DNA of 29,759 nt from JACVRW01 sp035705985 (GCA_035705985.1 DASSVP010000113.1:1-29759); one strand, 5' to 3'. Shown: positions 1-8,184, counted from the first letter of the stretch. The notes: generated by a model from the letters alone, not told the origin. Numbers and translations: made by a program.

Positions 1-654
1 GGCGATAATCACGGTGAGGCCATAGGCGCCCGCGTCCACCACACCCGACTCACGCAGCACCGCGAGCTGCTCCGGGCCCCGGGCCACCGCCTCCTTGCCT
101 GCCTCGAGCGCGTTCTCGAGCACCTGCGCGAGCAGCTCGTCCTGCTCCTCGGCGCTCGCGTCCGGACCGAGCCGCTGAGTGTCCATGTGAGCGAGGTCGT
201 GAGCCACGCGACTGGCCATCGCGCGCACGGCCGTGAGCATCGTGCCCTCCGCGGGGTCGCGCACCGATGCGTAGGCGGCGTCCGCGGCGCGGGCGAACGC
301 GGCCGACACCAGCACCGGGTCGACGAGCTCGCCCGGCCGCGACGCCAGCTCCTCCGCGGCTCCCCGCACCACCTGCGAGAGGATCACGCCGCTGTTGCCG
401 CGCGCGCCGAGCAGCGCGGCCCGGGCGACCGCGCTCACGATCTCGTCGCGGCGGATGGCGTCGATGGTCGAGCCGTCGAGCGCGTTCAGCTCCTCGAGCA
501 CGGCGCGCATGGTGAGTGCCATGTTGTCGCCGGTGTCGCCGTCCGCCACCGGGAACACGTTGAGGTCGTTCACCTCCTGGCGCCGGTTCTCCAGCTCGTT
601 CAGAGCGGCGGCGACTACGCGCCTGAAGCGCGCGAGGCTGTCGTCGGGGGGCAT
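1..654 (-). CDS. DAK2-domain (DhaL/FakA-like) kinase, 3' end cut by window edge
   Basis: The first 218 residues of a DAK2-domain protein are visible; the C-terminus lies beyond the left edge. The ATP/Mg-binding signature DGDTGDNM lies near residues 38-45, followed by LLGARGNSGVILSQ and an EGTMLT segment, all typical of the DhaL-type domain of FakA/YloV proteins. In characterised relatives FakA phosphorylates fatty acids bound to FakB (DegV-type) partners; that role is inferred from the family. The ATG at 654 gives about 38 residues before DGDTG, as in relatives, and has an AAGGGCGGG purine-rich stretch just upstream. It lies 38 nt downstream of rpmB, the DAK-next-to-rpmB order seen in many Gram-positive genomes. 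Which subfamily it belongs to depends on the missing C-terminal half. Confidence 0.85.
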   Translation of the reverse strand, partial: MPPDDSLARFRRVVAAALNELENRRQEVNDLNVFPVADGDTGDNMALTMRAVLEELNALDGSTIDAIRRDEIVSAVARAALLGARGNSGVILSQVVRGAAEELASRPGELVDPVLVSAAFARAADAAYASVRDPAEGTMLTAVRAMASRVAHDLAHMDTQRLGPDASAEEQDELLAQVLENALEAGKEAVARGPEQLAVLRESGVVDAGAYGLTVIIA

Positions 655-692
655 CCCGCCCTTTTTACAGGAAGCGACGGCCCTGGACCGCG

Positions 693-884
693 CTAGACGT
701 GCTTCAAGACCTTGCCGGCCTTGAGGCAACGCGTGCAGACGTACTCACGCCGGGGGGCGCCCCCGACGTCGATGCGGACCTTCTGCAGGTTCGGGTTGAA
801 GCGGCGCTTGGTGGCCACCATGGAGTGGCTGCGACTGTGCCCGAACGCGGGGCCCTTTCCGCACGAAAAGCAGACCTTTGCCAC
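693..884 (-). CDS. rpmB: 50S ribosomal protein L28, zinc-binding type
   Basis: A 63-residue basic protein that is a structural component of the large ribosomal subunit. It starts MAKVCFSCGKGP and contains the L28 core GHSRSHSMVATKRRFNPNLQ. Two CxxC pairs (Cys5/Cys8 and Cys50/Cys53) mark the zinc-ribbon (C+) form; zinc-free paralogues lack them. The start is GTG at 884. No Shine-Dalgarno is present, but a TACCCT hexamer ends 8 nt upstream and overlaps the end of the threonine aldolase gene, so the mRNA may be leaderless. It sits between threonine aldolase (6 nt upstream) and the DAK2 kinase (38 nt downstream). Confidence 0.97.
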   Translation of the reverse strand: MAKVCFSCGKGPAFGHSRSHSMVATKRRFNPNLQKVRIDVGGAPRREYVCTRCLKAGKVLKHV

Positions 885-890
885 GGCGCG

Positions 891-1895
891 TCAGGGTAGC
901 AGCAGGTCCCGGGCGGCTCCGAGCGCTTCGTCGATGCCCGCGCGGTCCACGTCGAGGTGCGTCACGGCGCGCACGCGGCCGTCGGGAGTGTCACTCAGCT
1001 CCACCCCGCGCTCGGCCATTCCGGCCACGAACCCGGCGGGCGCGCTGAAGATCACGATGTTCGTCTCGGGCGCGATCACGTCGCAGCCGAGCTCGGCGAG
1101 GCCGTCCGACAGCACCCGCGCGTTCTCGTGGTCGTCGGCCAGGCGCTCCACGTGGTGGTCGAGCGCGTGGAGGCAGCCGGCGGCCACGATGCCGGACTGC
1201 CTGAAGGCGCCACCCATCTGCTGCTTCCACCGCCAGGCCTCCGCCATCAGCTCACTCGAGCCGGCCAGCACGGCGCCTACCGGCGCGCCGAGGCCCTTCG
1301 TGAAGTCGATCCACGCCGTGTCGAACCCGCCGGCGTACTCCGCCGCGCTCGTGCCCGACGCAACCACCGCGTTCATCAGGCGAGCGCCGTCCATGTGCGC
1401 GCGCAGCCCTCGCTCGCGCGCTACGCCGAGCACCGCCCGCACCCGCTCGAGCGGCCATACGCGGCCGCCGCCCATGTTCGTCGTCTGCTCGACCGAGACC
1501 ACACGCGAGCGCGGCAGGTAGCGATTCTCCGGCCGGACGGCCGCGGCGAGCTGCTCGCCGGTGAAGATGCCGCCGTCGCCGTCGAGCGCGTTGATCATCA
1601 GCCCCGCGTTCTGAGCCGGCCCGCCCGCCTCGGCGATGATCGGATGCGCGGTCCGGTCGAGTATCAGCTCGTCGCCGCCCGGACGCGCATGCAGCCGGAA
1701 CGAGATCTGGTTGCACATCGTCCCGCTCGGCATGAACACCGCACCCTCTTGGCCGAGCAGCTCCGCCACCCGCTCCTCGAGCCGGCTCGTCGTCGGGTCG
1801 GCGCCGCGCTGCTCGTCGGCCACCTCGGCGGCCGCGATTGCGGCGCGCATCGCCTCGGTCGGGCGTGTCTGGGTGTCGGAGTAGAGGTTGACCAC
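891..1895 (-). CDS. ltaE: threonine aldolase (PLP-dependent, beta-eliminating lyase family)
   Basis: A 334-residue fold-type I PLP enzyme expected to cleave L-threonine/L-allo-threonine to glycine and acetaldehyde in the cytoplasm. It begins NLYSDTQTRPTEAMRAA, the family's usual N-terminus. Further signatures are PSGTMCNQI near 56-64, HMDGARL near 167-173 (the PLP-contacting Asp) and FTKGLGAPVG with Lys200 as the Schiff-base lysine. GTG at 1895 was chosen because homology begins immediately after it; the longer open frame upstream encodes Arg/Pro-rich, non-homologous sequence. A TAACCT hexamer lies 10 nt upstream and there is no Shine-Dalgarno. Substrate stereospecificity cannot be read from the sequence, so the symbol is by family only. 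Confidence 0.88.
   Translation of the reverse strand: MVNLYSDTQTRPTEAMRAAIAAAEVADEQRGADPTTSRLEERVAELLGQEGAVFMPSGTMCNQISFRLHARPGGDELILDRTAHPIIAEAGGPAQNAGLMINALDGDGGIFTGEQLAAAVRPENRYLPRSRVVSVEQTTNMGGGRVWPLERVRAVLGVARERGLRAHMDGARLMNAVVASGTSAAEYAGGFDTAWIDFTKGLGAPVGAVLAGSSELMAEAWRWKQQMGGAFRQSGIVAAGCLHALDHHVERLADDHENARVLSDGLAELGCDVIAPETNIVIFSAPAGFVAGMAERGVELSDTPDGRVRAVTHLDVDRAGIDEALGAARDLLLP
893..898 (-). promoter_or_regulatory. putative -10 hexamer for leaderless rpmB
   Basis: TACCCT on the minus strand, 8 nt before the rpmB GTG. It fits the actinobacterial TANNNT -10 with transcription starting at or next to the start codon. It overlaps the last codons of the threonine aldolase gene (CTA CCC TGA). 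No clear -35 box. Confidence 0.45.
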
Positions 1896-1905
1896 GCGCG
1901 CGAGC

Positions 1906-1911
1906 AGGTTA
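1906..1911 (-). promoter_or_regulatory. putative -10 hexamer for threonine aldolase
   Basis: TAACCT on the minus strand, 10 nt before the GTG at 1895, with no Shine-Dalgarno between. The best upstream TTGAGA is 20 nt away, which is too far for a good -35, so the call rests on the -10 alone. Confidence 0.3.
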
Positions 1912-1945
1912 GTGGGGTAGCCACGGTTCGTTCTCAACGGAGGGG

Positions 1946-2006
1946 GGTAGGCTCGACTCGCGCCTGGTAGGGGAACCCAGGCCGGAACCACCGGGACGGA
2001 TCCCGG
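1946..2006 (+). promoter_or_regulatory. promoter and structured 5' leader of the first GH6-like gene
   Basis: TAGGCT (1948-1953) fits a -10 and would start the RNA near 1960, leaving a leader of about 53 nt. The leader holds a CCTGG/CCAGG stem whose loop includes most of GGGGAACCC, then a perfect 6-bp hairpin CCGGGA/TCCCGG with CGGA loop (1991-2006) ending 6 nt before the ATG. The hairpin occupies the place where a ribosome-binding site would lie, so it could control translation. The elements GG[TA]AGGCTCG and GGGAACCCA recur before the second GH6-like gene. GGGGAACCCA resembles one conserved stretch of ydaO-type c-di-AMP riboswitches, but the other conserved parts are absent. Confidence 0.4.
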
Positions 2007-2012
2007 ATCTCG

Positions 2013-3287
2013 ATGCCGCAACCTCGCCGTGCCGACCTCGCGTTGGCGTGCGCGCTCCTCTGTGCTGTGCTGCCGCTCAGCGCAGGGGTCGTCGACGCCC
2101 ACGCGCAAGACCTGCCCGACCTCTATCCCGAGGCCGTTCCCGCGCTGCCGCAAGCGCCGGACGTCGGGCCGGTGCCCGACCTGGCGCCGGTGTCGGGTCA
2201 GGACCCTACGCCCGTGACCCCCGACGACTGCGGGGCGGCCTCGCCGACCACCGGGCCGCCCGGAGCCGACCCCCGCGGCCTCGACCCCGCCTCGCCCAAC
2301 CCGCTCCGCGGGCTGCGCTGGTTCGTCGACCCGCGCGAACCCGCCTGGCGAAGCTACGCGGGCTACCGCCGGAGTGGCGCCGCGCGGAACGCAGCGCTGA
2401 TGTGGCGCATCGCCCGCGAGCCGCGCTTCCGCTGGTTCGGCCGCTGGAGCACGCCCGACGTCAGGAAGAAGGTGGCCGATTACCTGTCATGCGCCGCAGC
2501 GCTCCAGCCGGGAGCGGTACCGCTGATCGTCGTCATGCGCCACCAGGGGAAGGCGTGCGGCGCCGGCTACGCGGCCGGCGGGAGCACCGAGGACGTGAGC
2601 ACGATGCGCTGGTACGAGCGCTTCGCGGCCGGCGTCGGCGACGCGCGCGTGGTCATCGGCTTCGAGCCGGACTCGCTCGGCACGCTCGACTGCCTCGCGC
2701 CCTCGCGGCGCGCCGCGCGGCTGCGCGTGCTGCGGCATGGCGTCGACGTCCTGACGCGGCTCCCCAACGCCACCGTCTACCTGGAGGCCGGCGCGTCCGA
2801 CTGGGAGCCCGCGGAGCGCACCGCAAGCCAGCTGCGCGCGATCGGGATCCACAAGGCCCGCGGCTTCATGCTGAACGTGAGCCACCACGACTGGACGCTG
2901 GCGAACATCCGCCACGGGCTGGCGATCTCGCGCCGCACCGGCGGAAAGCCATTCATCGTCAACACCTCCTACAACGGGCGTGGCCCGGTCCACTACCGGA
3001 GATGGATCGACCGGGAGCACCGCAAATGGCGCCGGATCAACGTCTGGTGCCACCCTCCGCGCCGCGGGCTCGGCATCCCGCCGACCACCCGGACGCACCA
3101 CCGGAAGGTGGACGCCTACATGTGGATCAACCGGCCGGGCTACTCGGCCGGCGCCTGCAACGGCGGGCCGCTGCCGGTGGGCACCTGGTGGCCGCAGCGG
3201 GCCCTCATGTACGCCCGCTTCGCCACCTCGTGGCTCGGCCCTCCGCGCGGCACTCGGAACGGGCACCAGCCGCCGAGCGCGCGCTGA
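2013..3287 (+). CDS. secreted glycoside hydrolase family 6-like protein, copy 1
   Basis: A 424-residue exported protein with a Sec signal peptide (about 1-31, cleavage near AHA-QD), a Pro-rich spacer (about 32-90) and a GH6-like domain (about 95-410). GH6 landmarks are SPNPLRG..WFVDP, FRWFGRW, EPDSLG (Asp220, general acid), YLEAG (256-260), FIVNTSYNGRG (314-324) and WINRPGYSAGACNGGP (371-386). Cys182/Cys227 and Cys346/Cys382 match the two conserved GH6 disulfides. The Asp that normally precedes the first of these cysteines is Ala181, and the Asp of the usual PG-S-DG motif is Ala379, so two residues important in cellulases are missing. GH6 enzymes cut beta-1,4-glucan; whether this one is active is doubtful. 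The ATG at 2013 is set by the signal peptide. It is followed by a tandem paralogue. Confidence 0.85.
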   Translation: MPQPRRADLALACALLCAVLPLSAGVVDAHAQDLPDLYPEAVPALPQAPDVGPVPDLAPVSGQDPTPVTPDDCGAASPTTGPPGADPRGLDPASPNPLRGLRWFVDPREPAWRSYAGYRRSGAARNAALMWRIAREPRFRWFGRWSTPDVRKKVADYLSCAAALQPGAVPLIVVMRHQGKACGAGYAAGGSTEDVSTMRWYERFAAGVGDARVVIGFEPDSLGTLDCLAPSRRAARLRVLRHGVDVLTRLPNATVYLEAGASDWEPAERTASQLRAIGIHKARGFMLNVSHHDWTLANIRHGLAISRRTGGKPFIVNTSYNGRGPVHYRRWIDREHRKWRRINVWCHPPRRGLGIPPTTRTHHRKVDAYMWINRPGYSAGACNGGPLPVGTWWPQRALMYARFATSWLGPPRGTRNGHQPPSAR

Positions 3288-3350
3288 CCGCTATTTCCGG
3301 GCGTCGTCTCGATCCGTCCTGTGCGGCGTGCATGGTTCGGGGCCGCTCGG

Positions 3351-3404
3351 GGAAGGCTCGCCGAAGTCTGGGGGGCCGCCCCAGGCAGGGAACCCACACA
3401 GGAG
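3351..3404 (+). promoter_or_regulatory. structured leader and ribosome-binding site of the second GH6-like gene
   Basis: The stretch shares GG[TA]AGGCTCG (3351-3360) and GGGAACCCA (3388-3396) with the leader of copy 1. Between them is an 8-bp hairpin (3366-3386, core CTGGGG/CCCCAG, loop GGCCG). AGGAG at 3400-3404, 9 nt before the GTG at 3414, is a good Shine-Dalgarno and decides the start. The -10 counterpart here is AAGGCT, a weaker match than TAGGCT in copy 1. The rest of the 126-nt gap between the two genes shows no other signal. Confidence 0.4.
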
Positions 3405-3413
3405 TCGAAGTCA

Positions 3414-4652
3414 GTGCCGCCGTTTTGCCGTGCCACCACGAGGTGGGCGGGCGTGCTGCTGTGCGCCATAACGTCGATCTGCTCGGCGAGCCCGAGCGCG
3501 TCCGCGCAGGAGTCTCCGGACGTCTATCCGGAGGCGGTCCCGCGACGCCCGCCGCCACCGCGGCTGGGCCCGGTCCCGGACGTCCGGCCGGTGCGAGGCC
3601 AGGACCGTACGCCGCGGAGGGCGCGCCGCTGCGTGCGAAGCCGGCTGCCGAGCGGGCCTCCCTACGTCGACCCGCGCGCGGTCGACCCGGGGTCGCCGAA
3701 TCCGCTTCGCGGCATGCGCTGGTACGTGGACCCACTCGAGCCCGCCTACCGCTCCTACCGGACCCTGCGCGCCCGTGGGCAGCGCCGCAAGGCCGCCCTG
3801 ATGTGGCGAATCGCACGAGAGCCGAGGTTCCGCTGGTTCGGGCGCTGGGACGGAGCGGTGCGGCGCAGGGTGCGGAGGTATCTGCGCTGCGCCGCGGCGG
3901 TCCAGCCGGGCGCCGTCCCCCTCATGGTCGTGATGCGCCACCAGGGCAAGGGCTGCGGCGGCTACACCGCCGGCGGCCGAGCGGAAGATGCCCGGACGCG
4001 CGCCTGGTACCGCCGCTTCGCGCGCGGTGTCGGCCGTGCGCGCGTCGTCATCGGGTTCGAGCCGGACTCACTCGGAACGGTCGACTGCCTGGCCGGAAGC
4101 CGCCGCGCTGACCGCCTCAGGACGCTCCGCTACGGCGTCAAGGTGCTCTCCCGCCTGCCGAGGGCGACGATCTACCTCGAGGCGGGCGCCTCCGACTGGG
4201 AGCCCGCGAGGCGCACGGCCAGGCAACTCCGCGCCATCGGCATCCGCCGGGTCCGCGGCTTCATGCTGAACGCGACGCACCACGACTGGACGTCGAAGAA
4301 CATCCGCCACGGGCTCGCCATCTCGCGGCGGGTCGGCGGCAAGCCGTTCATCGTCAACACCTCGTACAACGGCCGCGGCCCCGTTCACATCCGCGGCCGG
4401 CGCAGGCGCAACGTCTGGTGCCATCCCCCGCGGCGGGGGCTCGGCATCCCGCCGACCACGCGGACGCACCACCCGCTCGTGGACGCGTACATGTGGATCA
4501 ACCGGCCCGGCTACTCGGCCGGCGCCTGCAACGGCGGGCCGCTGCCGGTCGGCAGCTGGTGGCCGCAGCGGGCGCTGATGTACGCGCGCTTCCGAACGCA
4601 CTGGCTGGCGCCGCCCCGCGGAACGTCGAACGGCTTCTTCCGGGGCCGCTAG
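3414..4652 (+). CDS. secreted glycoside hydrolase family 6-like protein, copy 2 (tandem paralogue)
   Basis: A 412-residue paralogue of the preceding gene, nearly identical in the core motifs. It has a signal peptide (about 1-31, cleavage near ASA-QE), a Pro/Arg-rich spacer and a GH6-like domain from about residue 92. Asp218 in EPDSLG is the expected general acid. The residue before Cys181 is Gly180 and the PG-S-DG Asp is Ala369, so it shares the same two missing aspartates as copy 1. Cys181/Cys225 and Cys336/Cys372 preserve the disulfides. Relative to copies 1 and 3 it lacks about 8 residues between GPVH and NVWCHP (about 325-333). GTG at 3414 has AGGAG 9 nt upstream and places the signal peptide correctly; the open frame extends further upstream but adds non-signal sequence. 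Its stop overlaps that of convergent ribH in one CTAG. Confidence 0.85.
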   Translation: MPPFCRATTRWAGVLLCAITSICSASPSASAQESPDVYPEAVPRRPPPPRLGPVPDVRPVRGQDRTPRRARRCVRSRLPSGPPYVDPRAVDPGSPNPLRGMRWYVDPLEPAYRSYRTLRARGQRRKAALMWRIAREPRFRWFGRWDGAVRRRVRRYLRCAAAVQPGAVPLMVVMRHQGKGCGGYTAGGRAEDARTRAWYRRFARGVGRARVVIGFEPDSLGTVDCLAGSRRADRLRTLRYGVKVLSRLPRATIYLEAGASDWEPARRTARQLRAIGIRRVRGFMLNATHHDWTSKNIRHGLAISRRVGGKPFIVNTSYNGRGPVHIRGRRRRNVWCHPPRRGLGIPPTTRTHHPLVDAYMWINRPGYSAGACNGGPLPVGSWWPQRALMYARFRTHWLAPPRGTSNGFFRGR

Positions 4653-5077
4653 CCGCTCAGCTCGCGGCGGAGCGCCGCCATCCGTAGCACCGCGCGCGCC
4701 GCGTCCTCGCCCTGGTGGCGCTTGCCGCCCCCGCTGCGGGCCAGCGCCTGCTCCATGTCGTCCACGGTGAGCACGCCGAACGCGCACGGCACGCCCGTAT
4801 CGAGACCAACGCGCGCGATCCCGTTGGCCGCCTCGGTGCAGACGAAGTCGTAGTGGTCGGTCTCGCCGCGTATGACTGCGCCGAGGCAGGCCACGCCGGC
4901 GTACCTGCCGCTGTCCGCGCAGTAGCGAGCCGCGAGCGGGAGCTCGAACGCTCCCGGCACGTCGTGCACCTCGACCGTCGCGCCCGCCTCCTCGAACACG
5001 CGCCGCGCGCCCTCCACGAGCCGCTCCGCGAGCTCCTCGTAGAAGCAGCCGACGCAGGCCGCGTAGACGTCAGCCAC
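4649..5077 (-). CDS. ribH: 6,7-dimethyl-8-ribityllumazine synthase
   Basis: A 142-residue protein catalysing condensation of the ribitylamino-pyrimidinedione with 3,4-dihydroxy-2-butanone 4-phosphate, the penultimate step of riboflavin synthesis, usually as a large hollow oligomer. Family motifs are PGAFELPLAA (41-50), GAVIRGETDHYDFVC (66-80, His75 matching the catalytic His) and FGVLTVDDMEQALARS with Arg114 at the phosphate-binding position. The usual N-terminal RFN is CFY here: the stacking Phe12 is kept but its Arg and Asn neighbours are not. GTG at 5077 overlaps the end of ribBA by 8 nt (GTGGCTGA), so translation is probably coupled. It is the last gene of the rib operon and shares a CTAG stop palindrome with the convergent GH6-like gene. 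Confidence 0.93.
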   Translation of the reverse strand: MADVYAACVGCFYEELAERLVEGARRVFEEAGATVEVHDVPGAFELPLAARYCADSGRYAGVACLGAVIRGETDHYDFVCTEAANGIARVGLDTGVPCAFGVLTVDDMEQALARSGGGKRHQGEDAARAVLRMAALRRELSG

Positions 5078-6437
5078 TCTGCCCCGGACGACGCGGCGCC
5101 GGGCCCTGGCCGTACGGGTCCACGCCCTCGGCGAGCGCGCGCTCGCGGTCCTGCACGCGCTCCTCGTGGATCATCTCCTCGTCGAGCGCAAGGCCCTGGT
5201 GGTGCAGCATGTGGCCGAGCCGCTCCTTCTTCGCGCGCAGGTACTCGCGGTTGTGCTCGCCCGGCGCGTGCTCGATCGGCACCTGGTCGGTCACCGTCAG
5301 CCCGTAGCCCTCGAGCCCGACGATCTTCTTCGGGTTGTTCGTGAGGAGGCGGATCGAGCTCAGCCCGAGGTCCACCAGGATCTGCGCGCCGATGCCGTAG
5401 TCGCGCAGGTCCGCCGGCAGGCCGAGCTTCATGTTCGCGTCGACCGTGTCGAGCCCCTCCTCCTGGAGCTTGTAGGCGCGTAGCTTGTTCAGCAGCCCGA
5501 TCCCGCGTCCCTCCTGGGCCAGGTAGAGCAGCACGCCGCGTCCCTCCTGCTCGATGCGTGCGAGCGCGTCCTCGAGCTGCTGGCCGCAGTCGCAACGGAG
5601 CGAGTGGAACACGTCGCCCGTGAGGCACTCGGAGTGCACGCGCACGAGCACGTCCTCCTCCCCGTCAAACACGAGGGGTGACCCGAAGGGCTCACCCTGA
5701 GCTGCGCCCTTGACCATCGCGACGTGGTGCTTGTCGTCCACGAGCGAGCGGAAGCCGACGACGCTGAAGTCGCCGAACTTCGTGGGCAGGCCCGCCTCCA
5801 CCACGCGCTCGATCAGCTTGTCGTGGCGGCGCCGGTAGGCGATCAGATCGGCAACCGTGACCATCCTCAGCTCGTGCTTCTTGCAGTACTCCTCCAGGTC
5901 CGGCACGCGCGCCATCGTGCCGTCGTCGTTCATGACTTCGCAGATCACGCCGGAGGGGTTCAATCCGGCGAGCCGCGCGAGGTCGACGGCGGCCTCCGTC
6001 TGGCCCGTCCGCTCGAGCACGCCGCCGGCCTTCGCCTTCAGCGGGAAGATGTGGCCGGGCTGGACGAGGTCCTGCGGGCGCGAGCTCGGGTCGATCGCCA
6101 CCTGGACGGTGCGCGCGCGGTCGTGCGCCGAGATGCCGGTGGTGATGCCCTCGCGAGCCTCGATCGAGATCGTGAAGGCGGTCTGGAACGGCGACTCGTT
6201 CTTCGCGGCCATCAGGTCGAGTCCGAGCTCGTCGCAGCGCTTGCCGGTCAGCGCGAGGCAGATCAGCCCCCGCCCGTGCGTGGCCATGAAGTTGATCGCG
6301 TCCGGCGTGATGAACTGGGCGGCCATCGTCAGGTCGCCCTCGTTCTCGCGGTCCTCCGCGTCGCAGACGACCACCATCTTGCCGTCGCGGATGTCCTCGA
6401 TCGCTTCCTCGATCGAGCTGAACGGGGGGCTCGTCAT
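5070..6437 (-). CDS. ribBA: bifunctional 3,4-dihydroxy-2-butanone 4-phosphate synthase / GTP cyclohydrolase II
   Basis: A 455-residue fusion supplying both precursors of the riboflavin pathway. The N-terminal half (about 5-205) is DHBP synthase, shown by DAEDRENEGD (26-35), ATHGRGLIC (52-60) and GHIFPL (128-133). The C-terminal half (about 215-410) is GTP cyclohydrolase II, shown by RVHSECLTGD, the zinc cysteines 271, 282 and 284, and LAQEGRGIGL (306-315). Both active sites look intact. About 45 residues follow the cyclohydrolase core and are charged and Pro/Gly-rich. The ATG at 6437 overlaps the ribE stop as ATGA, indicating coupling; the 3' end overlaps ribH by 8 nt. Confidence 0.96.
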   Translation of the reverse strand: MTSPPFSSIEEAIEDIRDGKMVVVCDAEDRENEGDLTMAAQFITPDAINFMATHGRGLICLALTGKRCDELGLDLMAAKNESPFQTAFTISIEAREGITTGISAHDRARTVQVAIDPSSRPQDLVQPGHIFPLKAKAGGVLERTGQTEAAVDLARLAGLNPSGVICEVMNDDGTMARVPDLEEYCKKHELRMVTVADLIAYRRRHDKLIERVVEAGLPTKFGDFSVVGFRSLVDDKHHVAMVKGAAQGEPFGSPLVFDGEEDVLVRVHSECLTGDVFHSLRCDCGQQLEDALARIEQEGRGVLLYLAQEGRGIGLLNKLRAYKLQEEGLDTVDANMKLGLPADLRDYGIGAQILVDLGLSSIRLLTNNPKKIVGLEGYGLTVTDQVPIEHAPGEHNREYLRAKKERLGHMLHHQGLALDEEMIHEERVQDRERALAEGVDPYGQGPAPRRPGQSG

Positions 6438-7006
6438 GGCGCCCTCAGCTTCTCCACGTACTTCGCCAGGATGTCGACCTCGAGGTTCACCCGGCGTCCG
6501 GGGGCGGCGTCGCCGAGCGTCGTCCGCTCGAGCGTCTCTGGGATCAGCGATACCTCGAATGCCTCGTCGTCCACACCCGAAACGGTAAGCGACACGCCGT
6601 CCACCGCGATCGATCCCTTGTCGACCACGTAGCGCAGCAGCTCAGGCGCGGCCTGGATGCGGACCACGCGCGAGAAGCCCTCCTCGTTCACGCTCGCCAC
6701 CGTCCCGGTGCCGTCCACGTGGCCCTGCATGACGTGGCCACCGAGGCGGTCCCCGGCGCGCAGCGGGAGCTCGAGGTTCACCTCCTCACCGATCTGGAGC
6801 GGGGCGAGCGCGCTGCGGCGCAGCGTCTCCGGCATCAGCTCGGCGGCGAAGGTGCCGTTGTCGCGCTCGGTCGCCGTTAGGCAGACGCCGTTGACGGCGA
6901 TCGAGTCCCCCGGCGCGAGCTCCCCGGCGAGCGGCGTCTCCACCTCCACGCGGCCGTGCGCCAAGCCGCGGACGACGCCCTTCCCCGCTACCAGCCCGGT
7001 GAACAC
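6434..7006 (-). CDS. ribE: riboflavin synthase, alpha chain
   Basis: A 190-residue protein dismutating two lumazine molecules to riboflavin and the pyrimidinedione. It has the two tandem lumazine-binding barrels of the family: MFTGLV at the N-terminus, GDSIAVNGVCLT near 35-46, then GHVMQGHVDGTG near 97-108 and the second-repeat counterpart GSIAVDGVSLTV. The start is GTG at 7006, chosen because MFTGLV is the invariant N-terminus. AAGGAG (7014-7019), inside the end of ribD, lies 7 nt upstream. Only one base separates it from the ribD stop, and its own stop overlaps the ribBA start as ATGA. Confidence 0.96.
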   Translation of the reverse strand: MFTGLVAGKGVVRGLAHGRVEVETPLAGELAPGDSIAVNGVCLTATERDNGTFAAELMPETLRRSALAPLQIGEEVNLELPLRAGDRLGGHVMQGHVDGTGTVASVNEEGFSRVVRIQAAPELLRYVVDKGSIAVDGVSLTVSGVDDEAFEVSLIPETLERTTLGDAAPGRRVNLEVDILAKYVEKLRAP

Positions 7007-7007
7007 C

Positions 7008-8132
<1,125 letters not shown>

Positions 8133-8139
8133 TGGAGAC

Positions 8140-8145
8140 AAAGTA
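8140..8145 (-). promoter_or_regulatory. putative -10 hexamer of the riboflavin operon
   Basis: TACTTT on the minus strand, 7 nt before the ribD ATG, fits TANNNT with leaderless transcription. There is no recognisable -35. Confidence 0.5.
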
Positions 8146-8184
8146 CCAGCGCCCCGTTCCCGTCCCGCGCGCCTGGGCGCTGAC

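Noticed and set aside
1946..2012. c-di-AMP (ydaO-type) riboswitch before the first GH6-like gene
   Set aside because: Only GGGGAACCCA resembles it; the other conserved segments are absent and the leader is too short.
3288..3413. Intrinsic terminator between the tandem GH6-like genes
   Set aside because: The hairpin at 3366-3386 has no U-rich tail and lies inside the leader of copy 2.
5724..6632. Plus-strand open frame opposite ribBA and ribE
   Set aside because: Low-complexity Val/Arg/Asp-rich translation opposite strongly supported rib genes.
8133..8141. TTG start for ribD three codons upstream
   Set aside because: The ATG at 8132 has the -10-to-start spacing seen at other genes; the TTG would overlap the promoter hexamer.
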